From: Streptomyces sp. DH5
Lineage (GTDB): Bacteria; Actinomycetota; Actinomycetes; Streptomycetales; Streptomycetaceae
Length of the DNA: 64,000 nucleotides
Assembly: GCF_020873915.1 (NCBI RefSeq)
Contig: NZ_JAHWGP010000030.1
Location: forward strand, 1 to 64,000
Reading direction: 5' to 3'
A program made the translations under genes and the position numbers. Of this stretch, positions 48,297-57,574 are shown in pieces. The notes beneath the pieces are model-generated. The model ran no database searches, was not told the origin of the DNA, and worked only from the letters and a program-made list of their open reading frames with translations. Position 1 is the first letter of the stretch, and each line of letters opens with the position of its first letter.

Positions 48297-48932
48297 ATGA
48301 AACTCACGAAGAAGTCGCACTCCTGCGTCCGGCTGGAGAAGGACGGCCGCGTCCTCGTCGTGGACCCCGGGGGGTTCAGCGAGGAGGACGCCGCCGTCGG
48401 CGCGGACGCCGTCCTGGTCACGCACGAGCACCCCGACCACTTCGACGAGGGCCGGCTGCGGGTGGTGCTGGAGGCCGATCCCGGGGCCGCGGTCTGGACG
48501 CTGAAGTCCGTCGCGGACCGGATCTCGGCGGCGTTCCCGGGCCGCGTGCACACCGTCGGGCACGGCGACACCTTCACGGCCGCCGGCTTCGACGTCGAGG
48601 TCCACGGCGAACTGCACGCGGTGATCCACCCGGACATCCCGCGCGTCACCAACGTCGGCTACCTCGTCGACGGCGGGAAGCTCTTCCACCCCGGTGACGC
48701 GCTCACCGTCCCCGGACGTCCCGTCGAGACGCTGATGCTGCCCGTCATGGCCCCCTGGAACAAGATCTCCGAGGTCATCGACTACGTCCGCGAGGTGAAG
48801 CCGCTGCGCGCCTACGACATCCACGACGCCCTGCTCACGGACCTGGCCCGCCCGATCTACGACCGTCAGATCGGCGCCCTCGGGGGCGCCGAGCACCTGC
48901 GGCTCGCCCCGGGCGGCGCGGCCGAGCTGTGA
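48297..48932 (+). CDS. MBL-fold metal-dependent hydrolase (UlaG-like)
   Basis: A 211-residue metallo-beta-lactamase fold. The metal motif is VLVTHEHPDHFDEGRL (H-x-H-x-D-H), with a second His in ELHAVIHPDIP and an Asp in LFHPGDALTV. A final His lies in RAYDIHDALLT. This layout is that of the UlaG/L-ascorbate-6-phosphate lactonase-like group and of many stand-alone cytoplasmic hydrolases. The start ATG 48297 is right after a GC-rich stretch with GGGGCAGGATGGAAGC. It follows pcaDC by 63 bp, but no functional link is evident. Substrate unknown. Confidence 0.85.
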   Translation: MKLTKKSHSCVRLEKDGRVLVVDPGGFSEEDAAVGADAVLVTHEHPDHFDEGRLRVVLEADPGAAVWTLKSVADRISAAFPGRVHTVGHGDTFTAAGFDVEVHGELHAVIHPDIPRVTNVGYLVDGGKLFHPGDALTVPGRPVETLMLPVMAPWNKISEVIDYVREVKPLRAYDIHDALLTDLARPIYDRQIGALGGAEHLRLAPGGAAEL

Positions 48933-48985
48933 CCCGGCGGGCGGAGGGCCGGAGGTTGTCGGACCCTCCGGGTAGGTTGGGGGAC

Positions 48986-49765
48986 ATGCGCATCGCCACC
49001 TGGAACGTGAATTCGGTCACCGCCCGTCTGCCGAGGCTGCTGGCCTGGCTGGAGAGCAGCGGCACGGACGTGCTGTGCCTCCAGGAGGCCAAGGTCGCCG
49101 AGGCCCATTTCCCGGTGGAGCAGTTGCGCGAGCTGGGCTACGAGTCGGCGGTGCACGCCACCGGCCGGTGGAACGGCGTGGCGGTGCTCTCGAAGGTCGG
49201 CCTGGAGGACGTCGTCAAGGGACTGCCGGGCGACCCCGGCTACGACGGCTCCACCGAGCCCCGCGCCGTCGCTGCGACCTGCGGCCCCCTCCGCGTCTGG
49301 TCGGTCTACGTGCCGAACGGGCGCGAGGTGGACCACCCCCACTACGCGTACAAGCTCCAGTGGCTCGGAGCGCTGAAGGCGGCCGTGGCCGGTGACGCGG
49401 CCGGCGGCCGCCCGTTCGCGGTCCTGGGGGACTACAACATCGCCCCGACCGACGACGACGTCCACGACCGGACCGCGTTCGAGGGCTCCACCCACGTCAC
49501 TCCCGCCGAGCGGGCAGCCCTCGCCTCACTGCGCGAGACCGGCCTGTCGGACGTCGTGCCGCGCCCCCTCAAGTACGACCACCCGTACACGTACTGGGAC
49601 TACCGCCAGCTCTGCTTCCCCAAGAACAGGGGCATGCGCATCGACCTGGTCTACGGCAACGAGCCGTTCGTCAAGGCGGTCACCGACTCCTACGTCGACC
49701 GTGAGGAGCGCAAGGGCAAGGGCGCCTCGGACCACGCGCCGGTCGTGGTGGACCTCGACGTGTGA
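48986..49765 (+). CDS. xthA: exodeoxyribonuclease III
   Basis: 259 residues, single EEP-fold nuclease. Motifs in order: MRIATWNVNSVTARL (Asn), DVLCLQEAKVAE (catalytic Glu), RVWSVYVPNGREV, FAVLGDYNIAPTDDDV (D-x-N), PYTYWDYR, GMRIDLVYGNE and GASDHAPVVVDL (Asp-His). These are the complete active-site set for AP endonuclease / 3'-5' exonuclease activity in base-excision repair, Mg2+-dependent. ATG 48986 was chosen because the family begins MRIATWNVNS; the upstream in-frame part has no motif. Cytoplasmic housekeeping enzyme, no operon partner. Confidence 0.95.
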   Translation: MRIATWNVNSVTARLPRLLAWLESSGTDVLCLQEAKVAEAHFPVEQLRELGYESAVHATGRWNGVAVLSKVGLEDVVKGLPGDPGYDGSTEPRAVAATCGPLRVWSVYVPNGREVDHPHYAYKLQWLGALKAAVAGDAAGGRPFAVLGDYNIAPTDDDVHDRTAFEGSTHVTPAERAALASLRETGLSDVVPRPLKYDHPYTYWDYRQLCFPKNRGMRIDLVYGNEPFVKAVTDSYVDREERKGKGASDHAPVVVDLDV

Positions 49766-49837
49766 CGAAGCCGACGGCCGGCGACCGGCTCCGCGCGCCT
49801 GTGGTGCACGCGGCGGTACGAATGACAGGCTGGAGGT

Positions 49838-50245
49838 ATGAACATCCCTTTCCTGGGCAGCCGGCGCCGGAAGGGCGGGGTTCCCGGTCCCGAGGGCATC
49901 GCCGAACTCCTCGCCGAGTGCGAGCTGTTGCGCTCCCAGGCGTACCGGGCGGGGATCCGACTGGACGATTCCCCGGCCTCGTTGGAGGCGCTGGACCAAC
50001 TCGTGCCGGGCTGGCGGGACGACGAGGAGCGGTCGGCCTGGCTGGGCAATGACGCGGGGCTCTACCTCGGCACCGTCATCGTGCGCACCGTGCCCGGGGC
50101 CGCCTGGGAGATCCGCGGCGACGGCCAGCCGGTCGTACGGCTCGCCTCCGGCCGGGAGTTCGACGTCGTGGACTCGGGACACCAGTGGGCGGCCAGCGGA
50201 GTGCCCGAGCTGTCCCAGCTCTACGCGGAGGTCGCGGAGGACTGA
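49838..50245 (+). CDS. DUF6278-family hypothetical protein
   Basis: 135 residues, soluble. Begins MNIPFLGSRRRKGGVPGPEG, then LDQLVPGWRDDEERSAWLGN, DAGLYLGTVIVRTVPGAAWE and QPVVRLASGREFDVVDSGHQ. This is a conserved Streptomyces family (DUF6278 as I recall) found next to exonuclease III in many streptomycetes, which is the arrangement here (72 bp apart, same strand). No catalytic residue pattern is obvious; the fold appears alpha plus beta. ATG 49838, GGAGG upstream. Function unknown. Confidence 0.75.
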   Translation: MNIPFLGSRRRKGGVPGPEGIAELLAECELLRSQAYRAGIRLDDSPASLEALDQLVPGWRDDEERSAWLGNDAGLYLGTVIVRTVPGAAWEIRGDGQPVVRLASGREFDVVDSGHQWAASGVPELSQLYAEVAED

Positions 50246-50757
50246 ACACGCGGCCGGCCGGCCCGTGTCCGCTCCTTCGCAACGCCCGCCCTGCACACGG
50301 CTGATGGCGGCCGGACACGCGCCGTGCCGTCCCCGTCGCCGTGACCGCCACCGGCCCAGGGACGGCACGGTCACCCTCCGCGGACGGGAACGCACCGTCC
50401 GGAGGCCGTGCGCCACGCCCGTGAGTTCTCCGGCGCACCACGGCGGCCGGGCCGGGAAGTCCCCGTCGGCGGCCCCCGGGCACCGGGCGGGGAACGCGCC
50501 GGGCCCGTTCGCACGGACCTCGACTACGATGTTCCCTCCGTCCCCTCGGGGGAGGGGACTTCGCGCGGCAGGAGCGCGGACGCCGTCGCCGGGAGGGTCC
50601 ACCGCGGACCCCGCCCGTGGGGCGGCGGTCACATCGGCCGGACCCGTCCGGCGGCAGCCGGAGATCACTGTCCGGGCGGCGAACCGTCACATACGACGGG
50701 GCGTCCGCCCACGGGCAGAAGGTCAGCTGCGCGCCGGGCGGGGGGTGCCGTCCCGCC
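50246..50757. other. intergenic, no gene seen
   Basis: 512 bp of very GC-rich sequence. Frames on both strands are open by composition alone. No domain, hairpin or repeat is convincing. Confidence 0.4.
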
Positions 50758-51513
50758 TCACTCCGCCCGGTGCGTCGTGCGCGGAGCGGGAGCGGCGAGC
50801 GGAGCCCGCGCCTGCCGGGTCACGTCGCCGACCAGTTCGACCACATCGGGCCCGTAGGCCTGCGAGTTGATCACCTTCAGCAGCAGGACGAAGGAGTTCG
50901 ACCCGTGCTTGCGGGCCAGCCGTTCGTGGTTGCGGGCCAGATAGCGGGTGGCGGCCTGGTTGGTGATCGCACGCTGGCCGCAGAACAGGAACACCGGCCG
51001 TGCCTCGCGCTGTTCACCGGCGGTCAACCGGGCCAGCAGGACGTACTCGGTGACGCCCGGGTCCATGCGGTAGCGGTCGGGGCCTATCTGGAAGGCTCCC
51101 CGGTCCGGGCCCGGCTCCGGGTCGATGTTGACCCGCACCCCCGGTAGCATCGCCGCCATGTGGGCCACCATCCGCCGGTTCGAACCGGGGCCGCCCACAC
51201 AGAACTCGGTCCGCTCGCCGAACCCCTGGTGCGCCGCGTCCTGCGTGACCATCTGGACGTGCGCCCCGCAGTCCTTGATCAGCGCGGAGAGCTCGAGCAG
51301 CGCGAACACGTCGAAGCGGTGCACCGCCGGTTCCGCCGCCGCCGGATCACGGTTGACGACGAGCAGCGACTCGGAGTTCTCCGGCAGGCCGAAGAACGCC
51401 TGCTTGCGCCGGAGCCTGCGCTTCCACAGGTAGGTACGGGCGATCCAGCCCAGCGCGGCACTGATGCCCGCGGCCACCACGCCCAGAACGATGTTGCGTA
51501 CGTCGTCGGTCAT
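50758..51513 (-). CDS. membrane-anchored hypothetical protein
   Basis: 251 residues. A single N-terminal membrane segment (NIVLGVVAAGISAALGWIAR, residues 6-25) is followed by a basic stop-transfer (KRRLRRKQ) and a large soluble domain. That domain has a Rossmann-like core (ESLLVVNRDPAAAEPAVHRF, DVFALLELSALIKDCGAHVQ, ARPVFLFCGQRAITNQAATR, RYLARNHERLARKH). I do not recognise the family; nucleotide or NTP binding is possible. ATG 51513 was chosen since the longer in-frame reading to 51600 adds only a Cys/Pro-rich extension. Convergent with DUF6278; divergent from the gamma-glutamyltransferase gene (153 bp apart). Confidence 0.6.
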   Translation of the reverse strand: MTDDVRNIVLGVVAAGISAALGWIARTYLWKRRLRRKQAFFGLPENSESLLVVNRDPAAAEPAVHRFDVFALLELSALIKDCGAHVQMVTQDAAHQGFGERTEFCVGGPGSNRRMVAHMAAMLPGVRVNIDPEPGPDRGAFQIGPDRYRMDPGVTEYVLLARLTAGEQREARPVFLFCGQRAITNQAATRYLARNHERLARKHGSNSFVLLLKVINSQAYGPDVVELVGDVTRQARAPLAAPAPRTTHRAE

Positions 51514-51665
51514 GGGCGCGCATGCTAGCGGTCCGGCGCAAACCCGTGTTCGACACACGGGTGGCGGACCCGTCCCCGGCAGCCGGCACGGCACACCCAC
51601 GAGCTACCTGACGCGAGCATGGCGGCGAACTAAGCTGCGCGGACGACCCTTGACCGGAGGTGCGG

Positions 51666-53483
51666 ATGCGTCGTCCCGTGGCACGGAAACTCGCAGTCCT
51701 GGCGGCCGGTGCCGCCGTGGTGTCGGTGGGGGCCTTCGCGCCGCCCGCCGAGCACGACGGGCCCGCCCGGCCCGCCCCGCACGCCCCCAAGGTCCCGGTG
51801 GCCGTCGGCCACGGGGGAGCGGTCTCCAGCGTCGACGCCGACGCCTCGGCCGCCGGGATCGAGGTCCTGCGCAAGGGCGGCAACGCCGTCGACGCGGCCG
51901 TCGCCACGGCCGCCGCGCTCGGCGTCACCGAGCCCTACTCGGCCGGCATCGGCGGGGGCGGCTACTTCGTCCACTACGACGCCCGGTCCCGCACCGTGCA
52001 CACCCTCGACGGCCGGGAGACCGCGCCGCTGACCGCCGACTCCGGACTGTTCCTGGAGAACGGTGAGCCGATCCCGTTCGCCGAAGCCGTCACCAGCGGT
52101 CTCTCGGTCGGCACTCCCGGCACGCCCGCCACCTGGCAGCGGGCGCTCGACAGATGGGGCAAGCGGAGTCTGAGCACGGTCCTGGAACCCGCCGAGCGCC
52201 TCGCCCGCGAGGGCTTCACGGTCGACGACACCTTCCGCGCGCAGACCGCCGCCAACGAGGCGCGTTTCCGTCACTTCCCCGACACCGCCGAGCTGTTCCT
52301 CCCCGGTGGTGAACTCCCGGTCGTCGGATCCACGTTCAAGAACCCCGACCTGGCCGGCACCTACCGGGAGCTGCGCCGCGAGGGCGTCGACGCCCTGTAC
52401 CGGGGCGGCATCGGCCGGGACGTCGTCGACACGGTCAACGAGCCGCCCGTGGACCCCGGCTCCGGCTGGAACGCCCGCCCGGGCGACCTGTCCGCCCGCG
52501 ACCTCGCCGCCTACCGCGTCAGGTCCCAGGCGCCCACCAGGACGTCCTACCGGGGCCTGGACGTCTACTCCATGGCGCCCTCCTCCTCCGGCGGTACGAC
52601 GGTCGGCGAGGCCCTCAACATCCTGGAACGCACCGACCTGTCCCGGGCGGGTGACCTGCGCTACCTGCACCGGCTCATTGAGGCGAGCCGCATCGCCTTC
52701 GCCGACCGGGGGCGCTGGGTCGGCGACCCCGCCTTCGAGGACGTACCGACGAAGGAACTGCTCTCCCAGCGGTTCGCCGACTCGCGCGCGTGCCTCATCG
52801 AGGACGACGCCGTCCTCACCAGTCCCCTCGCCCCGGGCGACCCCCGTGACCCGGAGCCCTGCGCCACCGGCGGCACGGCCGCACCGACGACGTACGAGGG
52901 CGAGAGCACCACGCACCTCACCACCGCCGACCGGTGGGGCAACGTCGTCGCCTACACCCTCACCATCGAACAGACCGGCGGCAGCGGCATCACCGTGCCA
53001 GGCCGCGGCTTCCTGCTGAACAACGAGCTGACGGACTTCTCCTTCGCCCCGGCGAACCCGGCGGTGCACGACCCGAACCTGCCAGGCCCCGGCAAACGGC
53101 CCCGGTCCTCCATGGCGCCGACGATCGTGCTCGACCGGTACGACCGGCCGGTGGTGGCGCTCGGTTCACCCGGCGGCTCCACCATCATCACCACCGTGCT
53201 GCAGACCCTCACCGGCTTCCTCGACCGCGGACTGTCCCTGCCCGACGCGATCGCCGCGCCGCGCGCCAGCCAGCGCAACACCGCGCAGACCGACCTGGAA
53301 CCCGGCCTGTACGACAGCGAGGTGCGGCGGAGTCTGGAGGCGATCGGGCACTCCTTCCGGGAGAACCCGGAGATCGGTGCCACCACGGCCGTCCAGCGGT
53401 TGCCGGACGGCACCTGGCTGGCAGCGGCCGAGAAGGTCCGCAGGGGCGGCGGCTCGGCGATGGTGGTCCGTCCCGCACGCTAG
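51666..53483 (+). CDS. ggt: secreted gamma-glutamyltransferase
   Basis: 605-residue precursor. Sec signal peptide of about 28 residues (RRPVARKLAVLAAGAAVVSV) and then the GGT fold: VSSVDADASAAGIEVLRKGG, GIGGGGYFVHYD, LDGRETAPL. The autocleavage/nucleophile region is YEGESTTHLTTADRWGN, in which the Thr before His-Leu becomes the N-terminus of the small subunit. The glycine-rich substrate loop appears as LGSPGGSTIIT. Heterodimeric enzyme that transfers or hydrolyses gamma-glutamyl groups of glutathione, glutamine or mycothiol-like compounds outside the cell. ATG 51666 with CGGAGGTG upstream; GTG 51660 is an alternative. A bidirectional hairpin follows. Confidence 0.93.
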   Translation: MRRPVARKLAVLAAGAAVVSVGAFAPPAEHDGPARPAPHAPKVPVAVGHGGAVSSVDADASAAGIEVLRKGGNAVDAAVATAAALGVTEPYSAGIGGGGYFVHYDARSRTVHTLDGRETAPLTADSGLFLENGEPIPFAEAVTSGLSVGTPGTPATWQRALDRWGKRSLSTVLEPAERLAREGFTVDDTFRAQTAANEARFRHFPDTAELFLPGGELPVVGSTFKNPDLAGTYRELRREGVDALYRGGIGRDVVDTVNEPPVDPGSGWNARPGDLSARDLAAYRVRSQAPTRTSYRGLDVYSMAPSSSGGTTVGEALNILERTDLSRAGDLRYLHRLIEASRIAFADRGRWVGDPAFEDVPTKELLSQRFADSRACLIEDDAVLTSPLAPGDPRDPEPCATGGTAAPTTYEGESTTHLTTADRWGNVVAYTLTIEQTGGSGITVPGRGFLLNNELTDFSFAPANPAVHDPNLPGPGKRPRSSMAPTIVLDRYDRPVVALGSPGGSTIITTVLQTLTGFLDRGLSLPDAIAAPRASQRNTAQTDLEPGLYDSEVRRSLEAIGHSFRENPEIGATTAVQRLPDGTWLAAAEKVRRGGGSAMVVRPAR

Positions 53484-53489
53484 AGACCC

Positions 53490-53520
53490 GCGGGGCGCCC
53501 CCGTCCGGGAGGCGCCCCGC
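53490..53520. terminator. bidirectional terminator between ggt and clpC-like gene
   Basis: A perfect 10-bp stem, GCGGGGCGCC (53490-53499) with GGCGCCCCGC (53511-53520), between the convergent stops at 53483 and 53530. Confidence 0.85.
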
Positions 53521-53529
53521 GCGTACGGT

Positions 53530-56064
53530 TCACAGTTCGGGCGCCGGCGTCTCCTGCGTACGGAACGTCAGGCGCCCGTCCTGCGCGTCCACCGTCACCC
53601 GGCCGCCCTCCCGCACGCGGCCGTCCAGCAGCAGCCGGGAGAGCTGGTTGTCGACCTCCCGCTGGATGGTGCGGCGCAGCGGCCGGGCGCCGTACTCGGG
53701 CTGGTAGCCGCGCTCGGCCAGCCAGTCCACGGCCGCGTCGGTGAAGTCGATCGCGATGTCCTGCCCCTTGAGCCCGCGCCGGGTGCCCTCCAGCAGCAGA
53801 TCGGTGATCCTCCGCAGCTCCTGTGAGGTCAGCTGCCGGAACACCACGATCTCGTCGATGCGGTTCAGGAACTCCGGCCGGAAGTGCTCCCGCAGCGGCC
53901 GCAGGATCTGCTCGCGCCGCGCCTCCTCGTCGGCGTCCGTCCCGCCGGACGCGAAACCGAGGGTGGCGCCGCGCCGGGTGATCGCCTCGGAACCGAGGTT
54001 GCTGGTCATCACGATGACCGTGTTGGTGAAGTCCACCGTGCGGCCCTGCGCGTCGGTCAGCCGCCCGTCGTCCAGCACCTGCAGGAGGATGTTGAACACG
54101 TCCGGGTGGGCCTTCTCCACCTCGTCCAGCAGCAGCAGCGAGTACGGGTGCCGGCGCACCACCTCGGTCAGCTGACCCGCCTCCTCGTGCCCCACGTAGC
54201 CGGGCGGGGCGCCCACCAGCCGGCTGACCGTGTGCCGTTCCTGGTACTCGCTCATGTCGAGCCGCACCATCCGGTCCTCGCTGCCGAACAGCGCCTCGGC
54301 GAGCGCCCGCGCCAGCTCCGTCTTGCCGACGCCCGTCGGCCCGAGGAACAGGAAGCTGCCGATGGGACGGTCGGGGCTGGCGAGCCCCGCGCGGGAGCGC
54401 AGCACGGCGTCGGAGACGACCCGCACCGCCTCCTCCTGGCCGACGACCCGCTGGTGCAGGTGCTGCTCCAGACCCAGCAGCCGGTCCTTCTCCTCCTCGG
54501 TGAGGCGGCTGACCGGGATGCCCGTCTGCCGGGCCACCACCTCGGCGATGGCCTCGGCGTCCACCCACAGGCTCTGGCCCTCGTCGACCTCGTCCTCACC
54601 ACCGGCCTGGGCGATCCGCTCCTTCAGCTCCCCGATGCGGTCCCGCAGCCGCATGGCCTGCTCGTACTGCTCGTCGGCGACCGCCTGGTCCTTGTCGCAG
54701 GTCAGCTGCTCGACCTCGCGCTCCATGGCCCGTACGTCCGTGCCCTTGGTCCGGGCCCGCAGCCGCACCCGGGCGCCCGCCTGGTCGATGAGGTCGATGG
54801 CCTTGTCCGGCAGCCGACGGTCGCTCAGGTAGCGGTCGGACAGCTCCACGGCCGCCACCAGCGCCTCGTCGGTGTAGCGCACCTGGTGGTGGGCCTCGTA
54901 GCGGTCCCGCAGGCCGCGCAGGATCTCGATCGCGTCCGCGGGGGTGGGCTCCGGCACCATGATCGGCTGGAAGCGGCGGGCCAGCGCGGCGTCCTTCTCG
55001 ATGCGGCGGTACTCCTCCAGCGTGGTCGCCCCGACGACATGCAGCTCGCCGCGGGCGAGGGCCGGCTTGAGGATGTTGCCGGCGTCCATCGAACCGCCCT
55101 CGCCGCCGCCACCGGCGCCGACGACCGTGTGCAGTTCGTCGATGAAGACGACCAGCTGGTCGGAGTGGGAGCGGATCTCCTCGACGATGTTGTTCATCCG
55201 CTCCTCGAAGTCGCCCCGGTAGCGGGTCCCGGCCACGACCGCGGTGAGGTCGAGGGCGACCACGCGCCGGCCGAGGAGCACGTCGGGCACGTCCCCCTCG
55301 GCGATCCGCTGGGCCAGCCCCTCGACGACCGCGGTCTTGCCGACGCCCGCGTCACCGATCAGCACCGGGTTGTTCTTGCCGCGCCGGGAGAGCACCTCGA
55401 CGGTCTGCTCGATCTCCTCCTCCCGTCCGATCACCGGGTCGATGCGGCCCTCGCGTGCCATCGACGTCAGGTCACGGCCGTACTTGTCCAGGGTCGGGGT
55501 GCCCGTGGCGGGGCGGGGGCGCTCGGCCCGCGGCTGCTGGGTCTCCGGTGCCTCCGGCGGGGGAGCGGGGGCGTAGCGTGCGGCGTGCAGTATGTGCCCG
55601 GCGGCCGAGTCCGGGTTGGCGGCGAGGGCGCTGAGCACGTGCTCCGGGCCGATGTAGCCGACACCGCTCGCCCGGGCCATCTCGTGCGCGTCCAGGAGCG
55701 CGCGCTTGACGGCGGGGGTGAGGGACAGCGAGGTCGGCGGCGGGGCGTCGCCCGGGGCGTGCTGGACGGGGCCCGACCGGTCGTCGATCTCGGATGCCAG
55801 TGAGTCCGGGTCCGCGCCCGCCCTGCTGAGCAGGCTCCGGGTCGGCTCGGCGGAGAGGGCGGCGCGCAGCAGGTGCTGGGTGTCCAGGTCACGGCTGCCG
55901 TGCTCGGCGGCGTACTGGGCGGCGCCGCGCACCAGTTCCCGGGCGGGCTGGCTGAGGAGCCTGCCGATGTCGATCTGGCGGGGGCGCTGTCCGCCGAAGA
56001 AGCGGGCGAGGAATTCTGCGAACGGGTCACCCTCCGGGCCGACGAAACCACTCGTCATCGTCAT
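53530..56064 (-). CDS. ClpC-like AAA+ chaperone ATPase (HSP100 class I)
   Basis: 844 residues. Clp N-domain repeats (residues 40-160, [19 protein letters not shown] and [20 protein letters not shown]), then AAA-1 with Walker [12 protein letters not shown], Walker [15 protein letters not shown] and an Arg-finger segment [14 protein letters not shown]-like middle helix ([20 protein letters not shown]) is typical of ClpC rather than ClpB. AAA-2 has [25 protein letters not shown] and the sensor [10 protein letters not shown]. It unfolds proteins for ClpP or alone. The loop IGF/LGF usual for ClpP docking is LGFASGG, compatible with docking. ATG 56064. Strong hairpin downstream. Not in an operon with ctsR or mcsA, so probably a second, ClpC2-like copy. 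Confidence 0.92.
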   Translation of the reverse strand: MTMTSGFVGPEGDPFAEFLARFFGGQRPRQIDIGRLLSQPARELVRGAAQYAAEHGSRDLDTQHLLRAALSAEPTRSLLSRAGADPDSLASEIDDRSGPVQHAPGDAPPPTSLSLTPAVKRALLDAHEMARASGVGYIGPEHVLSALAANPDSAAGHILHAARYAPAPPPEAPETQQPRAERPRPATGTPTLDKYGRDLTSMAREGRIDPVIGREEEIEQTVEVLSRRGKNNPVLIGDAGVGKTAVVEGLAQRIAEGDVPDVLLGRRVVALDLTAVVAGTRYRGDFEERMNNIVEEIRSHSDQLVVFIDELHTVVGAGGGGEGGSMDAGNILKPALARGELHVVGATTLEEYRRIEKDAALARRFQPIMVPEPTPADAIEILRGLRDRYEAHHQVRYTDEALVAAVELSDRYLSDRRLPDKAIDLIDQAGARVRLRARTKGTDVRAMEREVEQLTCDKDQAVADEQYEQAMRLRDRIGELKERIAQAGGEDEVDEGQSLWVDAEAIAEVVARQTGIPVSRLTEEEKDRLLGLEQHLHQRVVGQEEAVRVVSDAVLRSRAGLASPDRPIGSFLFLGPTGVGKTELARALAEALFGSEDRMVRLDMSEYQERHTVSRLVGAPPGYVGHEEAGQLTEVVRRHPYSLLLLDEVEKAHPDVFNILLQVLDDGRLTDAQGRTVDFTNTVIVMTSNLGSEAITRRGATLGFASGGTDADEEARREQILRPLREHFRPEFLNRIDEIVVFRQLTSQELRRITDLLLEGTRRGLKGQDIAIDFTDAAVDWLAERGYQPEYGARPLRRTIQREVDNQLSRLLLDGRVREGGRVTVDAQDGRLTFRTQETPAPEL

Positions 56065-56270
56065 CCGTTCCTTCGCTGGGTCGACGTGCCGGGGCCGGGT
56101 AACCCGGCCGGGGCTCGCTCATGCCCACGATGACACGATCCGTTGGGGCGGGCATGTTCGCCGGCCGCCGGCGGTCAGGGTCTTGGGAGCCTCGACGGCG
56201 GCGGTGGGTGCGACGGGGACCTGCCGTCCGCCTGGCACGGCCCGGGTCCCGGCCGCCGTGGACGGCCGGA

Positions 56271-56352
56271 GAACGCGGGGCGCGTCCCGACGCGGCCGGC
56301 CGCACGACGGTCCTGCCGTGAACGCGGGCCGCGTCCCGACGCCGTCGGCCGC
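56271..56352. repeat. two 33-bp direct repeats next to map
   Basis: GAACGCGGGGCGCGTCCCGA... at 56271-56303 and the nearly identical block at 56320-56352, period 49 bp. The related core GGGCCGCGTCCCG recurs at 57428-57494 on the other side of the map/XRE pair. Confidence 0.65.
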
Positions 56353-56356
56353 TCGG

Positions 56357-57130
56357 CTACGGAACCCGGGCGGTGAGGACACGGGGTCCCGCTTCGGTGA
56401 TCGCCACCGTGTGTTCGGCGTGTGCCGCCCGGGAGCCGTCGGTCGTGCGCAGGGTCCAGCCGTCAGGGTCGGTGCGCCACTCGTCGCCGCCGCCGGCGAT
56501 GAGCATCGGCTCGATCGCGAGCGCCATCCCGTGGCGCAGCGGCATGCCCCTGCCCGGTCGGCCCTCGTTGGGCACGGACGGGTCCTCGTGCATGCGGCGG
56601 CCGATGCCGTGCCCGCCGAAGCCGTCCATGATCCCGTATCCGGCCTCGCGGCACACGGTGCCGATCGCGTGCGCGATGTCGCCGATGCGGTTGCCGACGA
56701 CGGCCGCCCCGATGCCGGCCGCGAGCGCCCGCTCGGTGGTCTCGATCAGCCGGACGTCGGCCGGACGGGGGGTGCCGACGGTGAAACTGATCGCCGAGTC
56801 GCCGACCCAGCCGCCCAGTTCGGCCCCGCAGTCGAGGGAGACGAGGTCGCCGTCACGCAGGCGGTAGCCGTCCGGGATGCCGTGCACGATCGCGTCGTTC
56901 ACGGACGCGCAGATCACGGCGGGGAACGGGGTCGGCGCGAAGGTGGGCCGGTAGCCCAGGAAGGGGGAGGTCGCGCCCGCCGCGCGCAGCACCCCCCGCG
57001 CCACCTCGTCCAGTTCCAGCAGGGAGACGCCCACGCCGGCGGCCTTCCGCGCGGCCGTCAGCGCGCTCGCGACGACCTGCCCGGCCTCGTGCATGGCATC
57101 GATCGATGTGTCGGTCTTGAGTTCCACCAT
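56357..57130 (-). CDS. map: type I methionine aminopeptidase
   Basis: 257 residues, single pita-bread fold. Metal ligands visible in order: Asp in SLDCGAELGGWVGDSAISF (two Asp), His in GFGGHGIGRRMHEDP, Glu in LAIEPMLIAG and Glu in HAEHTVAIT. The pattern V-x-D-A-I-V-H-G (NDAIVHGIP) holds the substrate-pocket His. Removes the initiator Met from nascent proteins; Co/Mn/Fe-dependent. ATG 57130 begins MVELKTDTSIDAMHEAGQ, the usual start. It is shorter than the N-terminally extended actinobacterial paralogues, so it may be a second map copy. Transcribed divergently from an XRE regulator with only 33 bp between starts and a palindrome there. Confidence 0.93.
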   Translation of the reverse strand: MVELKTDTSIDAMHEAGQVVASALTAARKAAGVGVSLLELDEVARGVLRAAGATSPFLGYRPTFAPTPFPAVICASVNDAIVHGIPDGYRLRDGDLVSLDCGAELGGWVGDSAISFTVGTPRPADVRLIETTERALAAGIGAAVVGNRIGDIAHAIGTVCREAGYGIMDGFGGHGIGRRMHEDPSVPNEGRPGRGMPLRHGMALAIEPMLIAGGGDEWRTDPDGWTLRTTDGSRAAHAEHTVAITEAGPRVLTARVP

Positions 57131-57140
57131 GCCAATTACT

Positions 57141-57150
57141 ATACCGGTAT
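57141..57150. promoter_or_regulatory. palindromic operator in the map/XRE gap
   Basis: ATACCGGTAT, a perfect 10-bp palindrome within the 33-bp gap (extended imperfectly as CTATACCGGTATTAG). It overlaps both promoters and is the likely XRE binding site. Confidence 0.6.
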
Positions 57151-57163
57151 TAGAATGGTGCTC

Positions 57164-57427
57164 ATGGTGCGTACCCCCCTGACCCCCGAAGAGCGCGAAC
57201 GCGGCGAGCGGCTCGGCCGGCTGCTGCGCGAGGCGCGCGGCAGCCGCAGCATGACCGAGGTGGCGGCGGGCGCCGGCCTCTCCGCGGAGACCCTCCGCAA
57301 GATCGAGACGGGCCGGGCCCCGACGCCCGCGTTCTTCACGGTGGCCGCCCTGGCGGCCGAGCTCGGCCTGTCCATGGACGAACTGGTGGGCCGCTGCGCG
57401 CCGCCGAGCACGTCGATCGCCGCCTGA
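57164..57427 (+). CDS. XRE-family transcriptional regulator
   Basis: 87 residues, a single helix-turn-helix domain: RLGRLLREARGSRSMTEVAA, GAGLSAETLRKIETGR and TPAFFTVAALAAELGLSMDE. This is a complete Cro/C1-type DNA-binding domain without an effector domain. It shares a 33-bp divergent gap with the methionine aminopeptidase gene, so it most probably regulates both itself and map. ATG 57164 was chosen; ATG 57155 would add MVL. The second reading would make the message nearly leaderless. The strict coupling of a small XRE protein with map is common in Streptomyces. Confidence 0.9.
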   Translation: MVRTPLTPEERERGERLGRLLREARGSRSMTEVAAGAGLSAETLRKIETGRAPTPAFFTVAALAAELGLSMDELVGRCAPPSTSIAA

Positions 57428-57494
57428 GCCGGGCCGCATCCCGCCGCCTGGGCCGGGCCGCGTCCCGCCGGGTGAGCCGGGCCGCATCCCGCCG
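57428..57494 (+). repeat. three tandem 24-bp repeats after the XRE gene
   Basis: GCCGGGCCGC(A/G)TCCCGCCG starts at 57428, 57452 and 57476, period 24 bp. The first copy begins at the XRE stop codon. Confidence 0.8.
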
Positions 57495-57574
57495 GAAAAC
57501 CCTCCGTAGCGCCGCCGTAACACGACGGGTGTTACCTACGGGTCCGAGTGCTTCGGATCTGGTGGGAGTCGGGT

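Noticed and set aside
46998-48896. 632-codon frame antisense to pcaDC and the MBL gene
   Set aside because: Composition-driven open frame without domain.
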